Below are positions 16,761 through 27,906 of a stretch of DNA of 53,071 nt, piece after piece. Location of the stretch: assembly GCA_913050035.1 (NCBI GenBank), contig CAJXAC010000007.1, positions 1-53,071 on the forward strand. The letters run 5' to 3'. The first letter of the stretch is position 1, and each line of letters opens with the position of its first letter. Under the pieces are notes generated by a model that searched no databases, was not told the DNA's origin, and worked only from the letters and a program-made list of their open reading frames with translations. This DNA comes from an uncultured Gammaproteobacteria bacterium (GTDB taxonomy: Bacteria > Pseudomonadota > Gammaproteobacteria > Pseudomonadales > Azotimanducaceae). The translations under genes and the position numbers were made by a program.

Positions 16761-19506
16761 TAACGCCTGCTCGGCCACAGCACTGCTTGTACTTTTTACC
16801 CGAGCCACAAGGACAGGGTTCATTACGACCTACTTTGCGATCATCTCGAACAAAGGGTGCGGCCCTTAACGGTTGTTGTTCTGCCGCATCAGTTGTGCTG
16901 GCCCCGAGTTCATTCGCCTGCGCATGCTGAAATTGCATTTGCTGTTCCGCTTCTGCCCGCCGCTTACGCTCTGCCGCGGCAAGCTCTTCCGGGTTTTCTA
17001 GCTGCATGCGCGACAAGGTACGAATCACATCGTATTTGATGTTGTACAACAGCGACTGGAAGAGCTCGAAAGACTCGCGCTTAAACTCCTGCTTTGGCTG
17101 CTTTTGCGCATACGCTCGCAAATGAATGCCTTGGCGCAGCTGATCCATGGATGCAAGATGCTCTTTCCAGCGCTGGTCGAGCAATTGCAACATGACCTGC
17201 TTCTCGACCAGGCGCATGTCGATATTTGCTGCCTCAAATGCAGCCTGCTTGTCAGCGTACTCGGATTCTATTTGCTGCAAGATTCGATCAATGAGGCCGC
17301 TTTCTTCCAATTGATCGTCTTCGTCTAGCCATTGCTGCAGAGGCTGTTGGCTACCGAATTCGGCCTGCAGTTCCTGCTGCAAGCCCGGCAGATCCCACTG
17401 CTCGCTCAAGCTTTCCGGCGGAATGTGCTGACCCACCAGATCGACAATTACCTCTTCACGCAAACCCTCGATTGTGTCTGCAATACTTTCCGACTGCATA
17501 AGTTGCAGGCGCTGTTGATAAATGACCTGACGCTGATCGTTAGATACGTCATCGTATTCCAGCAAATTTTTGCGGATATCAAAGTTGTGGCCTTCAACCT
17601 TGCGCTGAGCATTCTCTATGGAGCGGTTAATCAGCTTGTGCTCTATGGCCTCGCCCGGCTCACCACCCAGCTTTTGCATCATGCCGCGCATATTGTCGTT
17701 CACAAAGATGCGCATTAGGTTATCGTCTACTGACAGGTAAAACCGACTCGAACCCGGATCTCCTTGGCGGCCTGAGCGCCCGCGCAGCTGGTTATCAATA
17801 CGTCGCGACTCATGCCGCTCGGTACCGATAATGTGCAGCCCACCCGCAGCCAACACCTGCTCATGGCGTTGCTCCCAAGAATCACGAATGCGACTCTCCT
17901 CTGCATCATCGCCGGAACCAGCCCGCTGCAGGTCGGCCTCGAGATTCCCGCCAAGCACGATATCGGTCCCTCGGCCAGCCATATTGGTCGCTATAGTTAC
18001 AGCTGCGGGTCGCCCTGCGTCGGCTACAATGTCCGCCTCACGCTCATGCTGCTTTGCGTTTAGAACGTTATGCCCTATACCTCTGCGGGTCAGTTCCTTA
18101 GACAACAATTCAGATGACTCAATAGATGCCGTACCCACCAATATTGGCTGACCGGCCTTGGTGCGCGTTTCAACATCCTCAACAATAGCGTCGTATTTTT
18201 CTTGCAAAGTGAGAAAAATCAGGTCGTTTTGATCGTCGCGAATCATTGGCTTGTGGGTCGGAATAACCACTACATCCAACCCATAGATCTGGTTGAATTC
18301 GAAAGCCTCGGTATCTGCAGTACCGGTCATACCCGATAACTTGCCGTATAAGCGGAAATAGTTTTGGAAAGTCGTTGAAGCCAAAGTCTGGCTTTCGTTT
18401 TGGATCGGCACGCCCTCTTTGGCTTCAATGGCCTGATGAATGCCATCAGACCAGCGCCGGCCAGGCATCGCGCGACCCGTGTGTTCGTCAACTATGACGA
18501 TTTCTTGGTTGCGCACCATATAGTCGACGTCACGCTTAAATAAGGCGTGCGCTTTCAGCGCTGCAAGCACGTGATGCAAAAGATTCAGGTTCGTCGACGA
18601 ATATAAGCTATCGCCTTCTTGCAGAAGCCCCATTTGATTCAACGCCTGCTCGACTTTTTGATGGCCTAATTCAGTTATTTCAATCTGCCGATTTTTTTCA
18701 TCGACGCTGAAGTCGCCCGTGGGTTCGGGTTCAGGTTCGCCAAATACACGTGGGGTGTCGTCAAAAGGCTGCTCTTTCAACGTCGGCGCCACCTGATTCA
18801 GTATCTGATACAGCTTGGTGCTTTCTTCAGCGGCGCCGGAAATGATCAGAGGTGTGCGCGCCTCATCGATAAGTATGCTGTCGACTTCGTCAATTATCGC
18901 AAAGTTCAATTCCTGCTGGAGACGATCCTCCAAGGTGAACGCCATATTCGAGCGCAAATAGTCGAACCCGAACTCGTTATTTGTGCCGTATGTAATGTCC
19001 GCAGCGTAGGCCTGGTGCTTCTCTTCATTTGGCTGATTCGATTGAATGACGCCAACGCGCATCCCCAACGCCTCGTATATCGGTGCCATCCAATTGGCGT
19101 CGCGTTTGGCGAGGTAGTCGTTCACAGTGACAACATGAACGCCTTTGCCAGACAAAGCGTTGAGATAAGCCGGCAATGTTGCCATCAGGGTCTTGCCTTC
19201 CCCAGTGCGCATTTCCGCGATGCGCCCCTCGTGCAGCGTAATCCCGCCGATTAACTGTACGTCATAGTGACGCATGCCTTTGGTGCGTTTAGCGGCTTCG
19301 CGAACGGCAGCAAACGCTTCGGGCAGCAGCGCATCTAATGATTCGCCCGCACTCGCACGCTCGCGCAGGGTCTGGGTCCATTGTGGCAGATCCGCTGTCG
19401 AGTCCAGCGTTTCTTCTAACGCATTAATCCGATCGACGATCTTCTGCATGCGCCGCAATTCGCGCGCGTTTTTCGAGCCAAAAAGCCTAGTGAAAAAATT
19501 CGCCAT
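16750..19506 (-). CDS. secA: Preprotein translocase ATPase SecA
   Basis: Motor ATPase that drives unfolded preproteins through SecYEG. The 918-residue protein has Walker A MRTGEGKT (99-106), the [13 protein letters not shown] Walker B-type motif, [10 protein letters not shown] helicase motif and the C-terminal zinc motif [13 protein letters not shown], which binds SecB and phospholipid. The length is slightly above E. coli SecA (901). It is followed by an overlapping argJ and preceded by an M23 peptidase gene 115 nt away, the same order as in pseudomonads. Confidence 0.98.
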   Translation of the reverse strand: MANFFTRLFGSKNARELRRMQKIVDRINALEETLDSTADLPQWTQTLRERASAGESLDALLPEAFAAVREAAKRTKGMRHYDVQLIGGITLHEGRIAEMRTGEGKTLMATLPAYLNALSGKGVHVVTVNDYLAKRDANWMAPIYEALGMRVGVIQSNQPNEEKHQAYAADITYGTNNEFGFDYLRSNMAFTLEDRLQQELNFAIIDEVDSILIDEARTPLIISGAAEESTKLYQILNQVAPTLKEQPFDDTPRVFGEPEPEPTGDFSVDEKNRQIEITELGHQKVEQALNQMGLLQEGDSLYSSTNLNLLHHVLAALKAHALFKRDVDYMVRNQEIVIVDEHTGRAMPGRRWSDGIHQAIEAKEGVPIQNESQTLASTTFQNYFRLYGKLSGMTGTADTEAFEFNQIYGLDVVVIPTHKPMIRDDQNDLIFLTLQEKYDAIVEDVETRTKAGQPILVGTASIESSELLSKELTRRGIGHNVLNAKQHEREADIVADAGRPAAVTIATNMAGRGTDIVLGGNLEADLQRAGSGDDAEESRIRDSWEQRHEQVLAAGGLHIIGTERHESRRIDNQLRGRSGRQGDPGSSRFYLSVDDNLMRIFVNDNMRGMMQKLGGEPGEAIEHKLINRSIENAQRKVEGHNFDIRKNLLEYDDVSNDQRQVIYQQRLQLMQSESIADTIEGLREEVIVDLVGQHIPPESLSEQWDLPGLQQELQAEFGSQQPLQQWLDEDDQLEESGLIDRILQQIESEYADKQAAFEAANIDMRLVEKQVMLQLLDQRWKEHLASMDQLRQGIHLRAYAQKQPKQEFKRESFELFQSLLYNIKYDVIRTLSRMQLENPEELAAAERKRRAEAEQQMQFQHAQANELGASTTDAAEQQPLRAAPFVRDDRKVGRNEPCPCGSGKKYKQCCGRAGVSGS

Positions 19507-19621
19507 GATGTTTGATGTTAATAGGGCCCCAATCTAGGGCGGAACAATCGTGCCGCGCATTGTAGCGGCAGCGCGGCTAGCGGGACAGGCTTATCCAATA
19601 ATCAATATGGAGCGTAGGTTA

Positions 19622-20542
19622 CTAACGACCCCCTACGCTACCACCGATAAAGCGGGTCGGGTCTATGGTTCTACCATTGCGCAATACCTCGAAATGCACA
19701 TGGGGTCCGGTCGATCGACCGCTACTGCCCATTAATCCGATTACATCGCCTTTTTTAACAATTTCCCCAGCTTTAACCAGTAGCTTTTCATGATGCCCAT
19801 ACCGCGTACTGATGCCCTTGCCATGATTTATTTCGACCAACTTGCCGTAGCCGTCGCGACGGTCAGCGAACACCACTACGCCGCTCGCCACAGCCAAAAC
19901 ATCAGAACCTTGGCTTCCGGCGAAGTCTACCCCAGCGTGCCAGGCGGGTTGCCCTGTGATCGGGTCAATACGATTACCGTAGGCTGATGATAGCCAGCCT
20001 TTGGCAATGGGCCGGCCGCTGAGGCGAACCTGCTCGGAACGCTGCAGTTCGACCATCACGGTGTCTAGTATGCCGAGCTCTTTCTCTCGCCGGTCTAATT
20101 GCAGCGCCAACTGGTTGAGTTGGGTTTGTAGATCAACCCATGCGAACTCTTGAGCCTCTTCAGCCAGGGGACCACCCTGGGCAACGGTTTGATCAAAATT
20201 GAATTCACCTTCTCCCAAACCCGAAAGGTCGCGCATATGTGCAGCCAATGCTTCGATGCGCCATAAACGGCTCTGCATTTTTGACAATTGGCTGGCTAAC
20301 GCATCATTTTTTGCTGACGCTTGTTGCTGCAATCCATCTAATTCAGATCGATGCTCAGTAATGTTGCCATGCCAGTTTTTAATTACCGCGCTGTCAATGG
20401 CCTGATGCTTGGATACGCTGACGCCCAGTACAATAAGTGCAGCCACAAGGCTTATGGATACGGCCGCGAAAAAGTATCCTAGAAATTTAGAGATAGTGAT
20501 GCCTCTAAAGTCGCCGCGTTTACCGATAACGATAATTTGCAT
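19622..20542 (-). CDS. M23 family (LytM) metallopeptidase, membrane-anchored
   Basis: Periplasmic zinc peptidase or peptidase activator acting on peptidoglycan cross-links. From ATG 20542 the product has 306 residues: a cytoplasmic MQIIVIGKRGDFRG segment, one membrane helix (about 21-41), a coiled-coil region (about 60-155), then the LytM domain with WHAGVDFAG and HVHFEV, which supply the HxxxD and HxH zinc ligands. All catalytic ligands appear present, so it may be active. The ATG at 20542 has AAGGA 10 nt upstream; a longer frame to 20581 adds 13 residues. The position beside secA matches P. aeruginosa. Confidence 0.85.
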   Translation of the reverse strand: MQIIVIGKRGDFRGITISKFLGYFFAAVSISLVAALIVLGVSVSKHQAIDSAVIKNWHGNITEHRSELDGLQQQASAKNDALASQLSKMQSRLWRIEALAAHMRDLSGLGEGEFNFDQTVAQGGPLAEEAQEFAWVDLQTQLNQLALQLDRREKELGILDTVMVELQRSEQVRLSGRPIAKGWLSSAYGNRIDPITGQPAWHAGVDFAGSQGSDVLAVASGVVVFADRRDGYGKLVEINHGKGISTRYGHHEKLLVKAGEIVKKGDVIGLMGSSGRSTGPHVHFEVLRNGRTIDPTRFIGGSVGGR

Positions 20543-20779
20543 GTAGCTTGCTTCCTTGGTGATCCACGCCAGCATCAACAAGCTACAGAAACGCAGTTGG
20601 AATCCTCTGACCTCACAACAGCTTGGTCTATTCTCAGAAAATTTTCAATCGCTTCGATCGCGCATTTTGGACCCACACTGTAGGCTGCTATCCTACTGCT
20701 GTGTGGAGCGGTCGATACACTCATCACCGCCTGTCAGACATGAGTCCAGCACTCATGGGTAACGAGGACCCGAATTCGT

Positions 20780-21112
20780 ATGACAACAGATCGAATAGAC
20801 GATCTTCTACAACAACACAACGGTCGCTACTCACCGTTACAGAAGCTCCTGCACCGTTCGGCCAATCAGCGATCTTGGACCGCAGAATTTCGGTCAATTT
20901 TAGACGGACCGCTGCGCTATGAAGTAGAGGTCACAGACATTAAGGGGCCGCACTTATTGCTACTGTGCAGATCCGCTGCGGCGGCCACTCGCCTGCGATT
21001 CATGGCCGACGACTTATTACAGAAGTTGCAGCCACTCGCGAGTTTTGCACAAGTGCGAGAACTAAAACTGAGAATTGCGAGACTCAGCACCGAAGCTGGC
21101 GACGATTACTAG
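20780..21112 (+). CDS. DUF721 / DciA-like protein
   Basis: A 110-residue protein of the DUF721 family, whose better-studied members (DciA) load the DnaB helicase. The central KH-like segment (LLLLCRSAAAATRLRFMADDLLQKL, about 58-83) is the recognisable part. It stands between lpxC and the M23 gene, the usual DUF721 location near secA. It is on the opposite strand to those neighbours and ends 9 nt before the lpxC stop, in convergent orientation. The C-terminal region is short, so helicase loading is not certain. Confidence 0.75.
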   Translation: MTTDRIDDLLQQHNGRYSPLQKLLHRSANQRSWTAEFRSILDGPLRYEVEVTDIKGPHLLLLCRSAAAATRLRFMADDLLQKLQPLASFAQVRELKLRIARLSTEAGDDY

Positions 21113-21121
21113 CATTGAACC

Positions 21122-22045
21122 CTAGGCGGGTAGAGCATCCTTACGTCGGTAGGATTGCGGCACAACACAATCAGACTCATAACTCACGACCTCAAAGGCG
21201 CTTGGCGTCTCCAGGACTTTTCTCAACAGAGCATTATTGATGGTATGGCCGGAGCGATAACCGTGAAATCGCCCGACTAAACTGAAGCCAATAAGATAGA
21301 GATCGCCCACAGCATCTAAGAGTTTATGCTTGGCAAACTCGTCTCGCACACGTAACCCCTCTTCATTGAGAATACGTGAATCGTCGACCACCACCGCATT
21401 ATCGAGGCTACCGCCTTGGGCTAAATTTCGCGCTTTCAGTTTTTCGTAATCTGCCAAAAAGCCAAAAGTTCGCGCCCGGCTAATCTCTTTAATAAACGAG
21501 GTTGAACAGAAATTAACCTCCGCTGTGTGCTCATGCTGAGCAAAGACCGGATGATCGTAATCCAGCGTGTACTTTAGCGAGAAACCTTCATGGGGCTGTA
21601 ATTCTGCGAATGCTTCATCGCTTCCGAAACGAATAGCTTCACGGATGACGAGGAATTTTTTTACCGCACTCTGTGCGCTAACGCCGGCAGACTGGATAAG
21701 GAAGACAAACGGCGCGGCACTGCCATCCATTATCGGTAATTCTCCTGCGTCGACTTCAACTTCAGCGTTGTCGATACCAAGCCCTGCAAACGCCGACATC
21801 AGGTGTTCAATGGTCGAAATTTCATTAGCACCATCAGACAATGACGTGGCCATCGCTGTGGCGCCCACATTCATAGCGTGGGCTCTAATCCGAAAATCAT
21901 AGTCAAGGTCCGTGCGCCGAAACACGATACCACTGTCAACCGCAGCCGGCCGCAGGACGATGTTGACCTGCTTGCCGGAATGTAATCCTACGCCGGTGGC
22001 GCGAATGCAATTTTTCAGCGTATGTTGCCGAGCACTACTTTGCAT
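21122..22045 (-). CDS. lpxC: UDP-3-O-acyl-N-acetylglucosamine deacetylase
   Basis: First committed step of lipid A synthesis, zinc-dependent removal of acetate. From ATG 22045 the product has 307 residues (E. coli 305) and the family N-terminus QHTLKNCIRATGVGLHSGKQV. Zinc ligands H81 (STIEHLMSA), H240 and D244 (HKLLDAVGD), and the catalytic base region H267 (YRSGHTINN) are in place. The longer frame to 22126 adds 27 residues without family likeness. It closes the dcw cluster downstream of ftsZ, as in most gammaproteobacteria. Confidence 0.96.
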   Translation of the reverse strand: MQSSARQHTLKNCIRATGVGLHSGKQVNIVLRPAAVDSGIVFRRTDLDYDFRIRAHAMNVGATAMATSLSDGANEISTIEHLMSAFAGLGIDNAEVEVDAGELPIMDGSAAPFVFLIQSAGVSAQSAVKKFLVIREAIRFGSDEAFAELQPHEGFSLKYTLDYDHPVFAQHEHTAEVNFCSTSFIKEISRARTFGFLADYEKLKARNLAQGGSLDNAVVVDDSRILNEEGLRVRDEFAKHKLLDAVGDLYLIGFSLVGRFHGYRSGHTINNALLRKVLETPSAFEVVSYESDCVVPQSYRRKDALPA

Positions 22046-22212
22046 TGATGGGTTCCGCCTTAATGGCTGCTCGCCCAAGTCAAGCAAACCAATCCTGTGG
22101 CACCCAATACTATTGGGCGCCGACACTTCTAGCAGGAGGTGAGGATCAGTTGCTGACTCGGGCCGCGCTACCTTAAATTGAAGATCCAGCCGCTAGGTCA
22201 ATGACCTAAAGG

Positions 22213-23364
22213 TTAATCTGCCTGACGCCGCAAAAATGCAGGAATATCCAGATATTCCATATCTTTGGTTTGACCGACATCGAGGTTCTGCGTTGGTTTC
22301 TCTACAGGTTTTTGTCTCTCGTAAGCTGGAGTATCTAGCCTTGCATAATCCATCTGACCCGCAACTGCAGCCGGCTCGATCGCAGTATTGTCTACTACAA
22401 CATTCGGCTTCAAAGCTTTACCCAGACCAGTTGCAACTACAGTTACTTTAATCTCATCCTGCAGGGTCTCATCAATTACTGTTCCGACAACTACCGTCGC
22501 ATCAGGTGAGGCGAATTCCTCTACGCAGCGCCCGACTTCCGTAAACTCGCCAATATTAAGATCGAGTCCAGCCGTTACGTTAACCAAAATCCCCCGAGCG
22601 CCATTAAGGTCAACATCTTCTAGCAACGGCGAACGAATCGCGGCCTCTGCGGCATCCCGGGCTCGATTTTCTCCTGCCGCAGAACCGGTACCCATCATTG
22701 CCATACCCATCTCTGACATCACCGTGCGCACGTCAGCAAAGTCGACGTTAATCATGCCGGGACGAATGATCAGATCCGCTATACCCTGAACCGCGCCCAA
22801 CAGAACATCGTTGGCTGCGGCAAATGCGTCGAGCACACTGGTCTGCTCTCCCAGCACTTCCAAAAGTTTTTCATTCGGAATAGTGATGAGAGAGTCAACA
22901 TGAGACGCAAGTTCTTTAATGCCTTGCTCAGCATTATTCTTACGTTTTTCAAAATCGAAGGGCTTCGTCACCACCGCGACGGTCAGGATACCTAATTCCT
23001 TTGCTACCTCGGCAACGACCGGAGCCGCACCGGTTCCCGTACCACCACCCATGCCTGCGGTAACAAAAACCATATCGGAGCCGCTGAGCAACTCGGCGAT
23101 GCGATCGCGATCTTCTAACGCAGCCGCTCGACCTACTTCAGGATTAGCACCGGCACCCAGACCTTTTGTGACACTGCTGCCGATTTGCATTGTCGTCTGC
23201 GCACCCAGACCTTTGAGCGCTTGGGCATCCGTATTCGTGGCGATAAAATCTACGCCATCGACTTGCTTTGACACCATGTGTTCGACCGCGTTGCCGCCGC
23301 CACCACCGACCCCTATAACCTTGATTACCGCACTTTGGGGTGCGCTATCCACCAGTTCAAACAT
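22213..23364 (-). CDS. ftsZ: Cell division GTPase FtsZ
   Basis: Tubulin-like GTPase that forms the division ring. 383 residues with the GTP-binding box AGMGGGTGTGAAP (103-115), the T7 loop NVDFADVRTVM, and the conserved C-terminal peptide DIPAFLRRQAD that binds FtsA and ZipA. The linker (about 320-368) is shorter-looking but ordinary. A GGAG ribosome site precedes the ATG. It starts 12 nt after the ftsA stop. Confidence 0.98.
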   Translation of the reverse strand: MFELVDSAPQSAVIKVIGVGGGGGNAVEHMVSKQVDGVDFIATNTDAQALKGLGAQTTMQIGSSVTKGLGAGANPEVGRAAALEDRDRIAELLSGSDMVFVTAGMGGGTGTGAAPVVAEVAKELGILTVAVVTKPFDFEKRKNNAEQGIKELASHVDSLITIPNEKLLEVLGEQTSVLDAFAAANDVLLGAVQGIADLIIRPGMINVDFADVRTVMSEMGMAMMGTGSAAGENRARDAAEAAIRSPLLEDVDLNGARGILVNVTAGLDLNIGEFTEVGRCVEEFASPDATVVVGTVIDETLQDEIKVTVVATGLGKALKPNVVVDNTAIEPAAVAGQMDYARLDTPAYERQKPVEKPTQNLDVGQTKDMEYLDIPAFLRRQAD

Positions 23365-23376
23365 CGTATTCTCCTG

Positions 23377-24606
23377 CTAGAAGTTTTCACTAAACCAACC
23401 TTTTAGCTTTGCCAACGTGCCACTCTTACGGTCGCTTTGTTTGCTCGGCTTTTCCTTCTCTTGGTCCAACCCGTACTGCAACAGACCTACGCCTGTAGCG
23501 AATACCGGGTTCCTTACGATGTCCTTCAAACCCGCCACATTTCGTGGCGCCCCCAAACTGACCGGCATGTGGAAAATTTCTTCCGCAAGCTCAATCAAAC
23601 CTTCCATCTTGGCACCGCCCCCAGTGAGCACGATGCCTGATGCGACCAGGTGTTCAAAACCGCTGCGTCGCAGTTCCGCCTGGACTAACTTAAACAACTC
23701 GTCATAGCGAGGTTCAACCACCTCTGCTAATGTTTGACGCGACAATTCTCTATCAGGCTTGTCACCAACGCCAGGAACTTTAATTACTTCATCTGCCCTA
23801 GCGAGCTGCGTCAAAGCACAAGCATACCGAATCTTGATGTCTTCAGCATTTTGCGTTGGCGTTCTGAGCGCCATCGCTATGTCATTGGTAACCTGATCTC
23901 CGGCTATCGGAATCACTGCAGTATGCCGGATTGCGCCGTCAGTAAATACTGCTATATCCGTGGTACCACCACCAATATCAACCAAGCAAACCCCCAAATC
24001 GCGTTCGTCGGCACTAAGTACCGAATAACTGGAGGCCAACTGCTCTAGCACAACATCGTTGACTAATAGGCCACAACGCTCCACGCATTTCTCAATATTT
24101 TGCGCAGCATTTACCGCACAAGTCACCATATGCACCTTAGCCTCCAAGCGCACACCGGACATCCCTAACGGCTCTTTGACGCCCTCTTGAGCATCTATAA
24201 GGAACTCTTGTGGCAATACGTGCAGTATTTTTTGATCCGCTGGGATCGCCATCGCTTGAGCAGCATCAATCACCCGATCCACATCTTGGCTGTATACCTC
24301 GCGATCCCGGATTGCGACGATCCCATGAGAGTTAAGACTTTTAATGTGGCTGCCTGCTATGCCGGCGTACACCGATTCAATGGCGCAACCTGCCATAAGC
24401 TCCGCTTCTTCTACTGCACGTTGAATAGACTGCACCGTGGACTCGATATTGACCACAACACCTTTCTTCAATCCTCGAGATTGGTGGGTGCCAATACCTA
24501 TGATTTCCAGCTCACCGGCATCACCAACTTCAGCAACAATGGTTGCTATTTTGTTGGTGCCAATATCCAAGGCCACTATCTTTTGTCTTTCTACTTCCGA
24601 AGCCAT
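23377..24606 (-). CDS. ftsA: Cell division protein FtsA
   Basis: Actin-like ATPase that anchors FtsZ to the membrane and recruits late division proteins. 409 residues with the phosphate loops LDIGTNKIATIV (about 13-24) and VDIGGGTTDIAVF, an adenosine motif ASGIVLTGGGAKMEG, and a C-terminal amphipathic membrane-targeting helix LAKLKGWFSENF. It is 2 nt downstream of ftsQ and 12 nt upstream of ftsZ, so the three are co-translated. Confidence 0.98.
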   Translation of the reverse strand: MASEVERQKIVALDIGTNKIATIVAEVGDAGELEIIGIGTHQSRGLKKGVVVNIESTVQSIQRAVEEAELMAGCAIESVYAGIAGSHIKSLNSHGIVAIRDREVYSQDVDRVIDAAQAMAIPADQKILHVLPQEFLIDAQEGVKEPLGMSGVRLEAKVHMVTCAVNAAQNIEKCVERCGLLVNDVVLEQLASSYSVLSADERDLGVCLVDIGGGTTDIAVFTDGAIRHTAVIPIAGDQVTNDIAMALRTPTQNAEDIKIRYACALTQLARADEVIKVPGVGDKPDRELSRQTLAEVVEPRYDELFKLVQAELRRSGFEHLVASGIVLTGGGAKMEGLIELAEEIFHMPVSLGAPRNVAGLKDIVRNPVFATGVGLLQYGLDQEKEKPSKQSDRKSGTLAKLKGWFSENF

Positions 24607-24608
24607 GT

Positions 24609-25379
24609 TTAGCGCCCGTTAGTTAAATTGCTATTGGTCTGTTGCATGCCGGTATTTTGCCCCCAATTCTGCGCCTGAATCGGCCCCAGCGCATCAAATT
24701 TAGCAACATCAATTTCACTGTAGCGCACAGCAACACCACTGGGGTAGCGAGCATCCACATAGGCAACTGGTCGTTGCTGTTGTTGGATAATGCTCACATA
24801 CGCGCGCAAGAATCGATTCATACGAGCCTCTAATTCGACTGCGCCTAAATGTAAAACCGTGCCCGACTCAAATCCTACCTGCCATTCGCCTTGTGCGGTT
24901 TCTGTCAGTTCTAATATCGCCAGTCCTTGGCGCGCCGCATATTGTTGTAACAGCCGAAATATCTCCATGCTTTCCCGCGGCGAACTTAACTGCGCTGACA
25001 GCTTCGGCAGCTGATCATATTGATCCGGCAGCTGCAGGATATCTCCGTCCGCTGACAAGAACGTATGGTCATCCCACTGAGCTACTGGGCTTTCTTTATA
25101 GACATAGATCACCAACTTGTTCGGCCAGCGTCTACGCACATCAACCCGCCGCGCCCAATCCATCTGTTGCAGTTGAGTCTCGAATCCTGGCAGATCTAGG
25201 CTCAAGATCCCCGGCAAATCGAGACCACCAATTTGCTCCTGCATAGCCACCTGTTCGGCAGGCGTCAAATCGCCCTCGATTACAATCGTATCAATTGGAC
25301 GATCAAACTTTATCCATACTGCGATGCCCGCGACCACAACGCTGAGGGTTACTAGCGCTTTTGCCAGACGCTTAAACAC
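24609..25379 (-). CDS. ftsQ: Cell division protein FtsQ
   Basis: Bitopic membrane scaffold of the divisome that binds FtsB and FtsL. 256 residues: short cytoplasmic tail, one membrane helix (about 7-23), a POTRA domain ([15 protein letters not shown] onward) and the FtsQ beta domain with [16 protein letters not shown] and the [10 protein letters not shown] segment. The start codon is GTG at 25379, inside the end of murC (8-nt overlap). No ddl gene lies between murC and ftsQ. Confidence 0.94.
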   Translation of the reverse strand: MFKRLAKALVTLSVVVAGIAVWIKFDRPIDTIVIEGDLTPAEQVAMQEQIGGLDLPGILSLDLPGFETQLQQMDWARRVDVRRRWPNKLVIYVYKESPVAQWDDHTFLSADGDILQLPDQYDQLPKLSAQLSSPRESMEIFRLLQQYAARQGLAILELTETAQGEWQVGFESGTVLHLGAVELEARMNRFLRAYVSIIQQQQRPVAYVDARYPSGVAVRYSEIDVAKFDALGPIQAQNWGQNTGMQQTNSNLTNGR

Positions 25380-26790
25380 TCACCCCCCTTAACGCCTTCG
25401 ACAGCGCACTGACATTACCAGCACCCTGCACTAGTACCACGTCATCGGTTTCGCAAATATTTGGCAGCAATTGCATCGCCTCAGTTGTGTCTTTGGCATG
25501 CATCGGACTGATTTGGCCACGCTGTCTAATCGATGCGATCAGCGAACGGCTGTCTGCGCCATCGATGGGCTTTTCGCCGGCGGCATATACATCCAATAAC
25601 AACAACACATCTACCGCCGACAATACGCGTACAAAATCATCGAACAGATCTTTCGTGCGCGAATATCGATGGGGCTGATAAATCATCACTAACCGGCGCT
25701 CAGGCCAAACTTGGCGGGCCGTTGCAATAACTGCCTCGACTTCCGTCGGATGGTGGCCGTAATCGTCGACAAGACTAACAACCGCATCGTCAACATGAAC
25801 TGGCGCAGTAATTTCAAAGCGCCGATCGACGCCGGCAAATTCACTCAAACCCTGCACAATCGCTGTATCTGCAATACCCTCATCGCTAGCAATAGCGATC
25901 GCAGCCAAAGCATTCATTACGTTATGTTGCCCGGGGATCCCTAGGCGCACCTGCAACGCCGGCTTGTCGACTCCACGGTCTACATCGAAACTCCATGACT
26001 CTCCTGCAACCTTGATATTGGTGGCTCGATAATCTGCTGTCTCGTCAGTGCCGTAAGTGATAACACGCCGGGTCAACATTGGGATCAAAGCCCGGGCCTC
26101 TGCGTCGTCTGTACAAATCGCCGCTGCGCCATAAAAGGGCAGGCGCGCGACAAATTCTACAAAGGATTTTTTCAGTTCGGTAAAGCTGTGCCCATAGGTC
26201 GCCATATGATCTTGGTCAATATTAGTAATCACCGCAGTCATCGGCTGTAGCCGTAAGAATGACGCATCACTTTCATCTGCTTCGGCGATTAAGTAATGAC
26301 CTTGGCCCAGTTCTGCATTGGTACCTGCGCTGTTCAACATGCCACCAATCACAAACGTTGGCGCCAGTCCTGCACAACGAAAAATTTCTGTAATCAGACT
26401 GGTGGTAGTGGTCTTACCATGGGTACCCGCCACCGCGATACCATGGCGATAACGCATCAGTTCACCCAGCATTTCCGCTCGCGGCACCACCGGAATCAGC
26501 GCAGCTCGGGCCGCCTGCACTTCAGGATTGTTTTCATCAATGGCAGAAGACACAACAACAACATCTGCACCCTTGATCCAAAGCGCATCATGACCTTTAA
26601 ATATCTCTGCGCCTTTACTTTGCAGACGCAACGTTGCTGCCGATTCAGCAATATCGGATCCAGACACTAGATAGCCCTGATTAAGGATCACCTCTGCAAT
26701 ACCGCACATGCCCGCACCACCAATGCCGACAAAGTGAAGCCGTCGAATACGGCCCATTTCTGGAATACGGAAAAGCCCCGCCTCAGCCAC
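25372..26790 (-). CDS. murC: UDP-N-acetylmuramate--L-alanine ligase
   Basis: Adds the first amino acid to UDP-MurNAc in the cytoplasm, using ATP. 472 residues with the N-terminal UDP-binding [17 protein letters not shown]-loop [10 protein letters not shown], and the C-terminal substrate block [12 protein letters not shown]...YQPHRYSRT. The start is GTG 26790, which gives the [16 protein letters not shown] lead found in relatives; ATG at 26757 is an alternative. It overlaps the ftsW stop by 8 nt and overlaps ftsQ by 8 nt, so it is fully embedded in the operon. Confidence 0.97.
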   Translation of the reverse strand: MAEAGLFRIPEMGRIRRLHFVGIGGAGMCGIAEVILNQGYLVSGSDIAESAATLRLQSKGAEIFKGHDALWIKGADVVVVSSAIDENNPEVQAARAALIPVVPRAEMLGELMRYRHGIAVAGTHGKTTTTSLITEIFRCAGLAPTFVIGGMLNSAGTNAELGQGHYLIAEADESDASFLRLQPMTAVITNIDQDHMATYGHSFTELKKSFVEFVARLPFYGAAAICTDDAEARALIPMLTRRVITYGTDETADYRATNIKVAGESWSFDVDRGVDKPALQVRLGIPGQHNVMNALAAIAIASDEGIADTAIVQGLSEFAGVDRRFEITAPVHVDDAVVSLVDDYGHHPTEVEAVIATARQVWPERRLVMIYQPHRYSRTKDLFDDFVRVLSAVDVLLLLDVYAAGEKPIDGADSRSLIASIRQRGQISPMHAKDTTEAMQLLPNICETDDVVLVQGAGNVSALSKALRGVSV

Positions 26791-27898
26791 GACGCACCTC
26801 CCTTGGGTAGGCGCAACGAAGCACCATACCGATCATGGCCGAAGAAATGATCAAACTATTGCCACCATAGCTAATGAACGGCAGGGTCAGGCCTTTTGTG
26901 GGTAGGGCGCCAGTATTAACCCCTAAGTTGATCAAGAGCTGAAACGCAAAGATTAACCCAACGAAATAACAACAATACCCTGCAAACAATTCGCCACCGT
27001 TCAACTGTTCCCGCGCTACTGCGAAGATCCGAATAATGAAAAGGCTATATACGGCGAGCACCGTCAGCGCACCAACCACACCCAGCTCCTCTGCAATAAC
27101 CGCAAAGATAAAATCGTTGTGGGCCTCGGGCAGGTAGTAGAGTTTTTGAATCCCCTCTCCTAGACCCAGGCCAAATATTTCGCCACGTCCAAACGCAATG
27201 AGTGCCTGCACCAGTTGATAACCGCCGTCAAACGGCGTGGCCCACGGGTCTATGAAGGCCAGCAATCGTTGCATCCGGTAAGGCTCCAACCAAATGAGCA
27301 GCGCAAGCAATCCCCCGGCTACAACCAGCAACAATAAAAAATAGCGCAATTGCGCTCCCGCAATAAACAACAGCGCAACCGACGCAGCAACGATAACCAC
27401 GGCCGATCCCAAATCGGGCTCAACGACCAGCAAGGCACCAACAACTGCAATCATACTCAGTGGCACAAAAATTTTCGCCGGCTCAACGCTCAGTTGTTCA
27501 CCATAACGGTGTAGATAACCCGCCAGGTATATCATCAACCCGAATTTCGCAACCTCTGATGCTTGCAGCGTGAAGCCGCCAACCTGCAACCAACGCGTCG
27601 CGCCATTTACGGTATGCCCAACACCGGGCAGCAAAACCACCACAGCAAAAGCCAGCGCACCGAGCCAACCTACCAGATATAAACTGTTCCAAACCCTAAG
27701 CGGCAGAATGAAGGTCACAAAAAACGCCAACAGGGCCACCACCAAGTAGACCAAGTGCTTATTTGCATAATTTCCATTCAGAGCAATTGCTGCCGAACTC
27801 ACCATGATCAATCCGAATGCGAGCAGGGCCAACCAGCACAGCAGCAACTGGGTGAAGCTCTTAGATACGAATGGATTATGGACAGCGGCGAATATCAC
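26783..27898 (-). CDS. ftsW: Septal peptidoglycan polymerase FtsW (SEDS family)
   Basis: Polymerises lipid II glycan at the septum with FtsI. 371 residues with about ten membrane segments; SEDS marks include [22 protein letters not shown], the [11 protein letters not shown] loop, and the ending [18 protein letters not shown]. The start is GTG at 27898. It lies 8 nt after murD and overlaps murC directly; the usual intervening murG is absent. The length is a little below the Pseudomonas and E. coli proteins, mostly at the N-terminus. Confidence 0.96.
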   Translation of the reverse strand: MIFAAVHNPFVSKSFTQLLLCWLALLAFGLIMVSSAAIALNGNYANKHLVYLVVALLAFFVTFILPLRVWNSLYLVGWLGALAFAVVVLLPGVGHTVNGATRWLQVGGFTLQASEVAKFGLMIYLAGYLHRYGEQLSVEPAKIFVPLSMIAVVGALLVVEPDLGSAVVIVAASVALLFIAGAQLRYFLLLLVVAGGLLALLIWLEPYRMQRLLAFIDPWATPFDGGYQLVQALIAFGRGEIFGLGLGEGIQKLYYLPEAHNDFIFAVIAEELGVVGALTVLAVYSLFIIRIFAVAREQLNGGELFAGYCCYFVGLIFAFQLLINLGVNTGALPTKGLTLPFISYGGNSLIISSAMIGMVLRCAYPREVRRG

Positions 27899-27906
27899 GA
27901 CGTTAC

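Noticed and set aside
16761-16823. Longer argJ start inside secA
   Set aside because: The extra 21 residues do not match ArgJ; GTG 16760 fits the family N-terminus and has a ribosome site.
17332-18151. Antisense frames over secA (17332-17718, 17831-18151)
   Set aside because: They mirror a strongly coding sense gene and have no independent support.
22046-22126. Longer lpxC start
   Set aside because: The extra 27 residues lack LpxC likeness; ATG 22045 gives the normal length.
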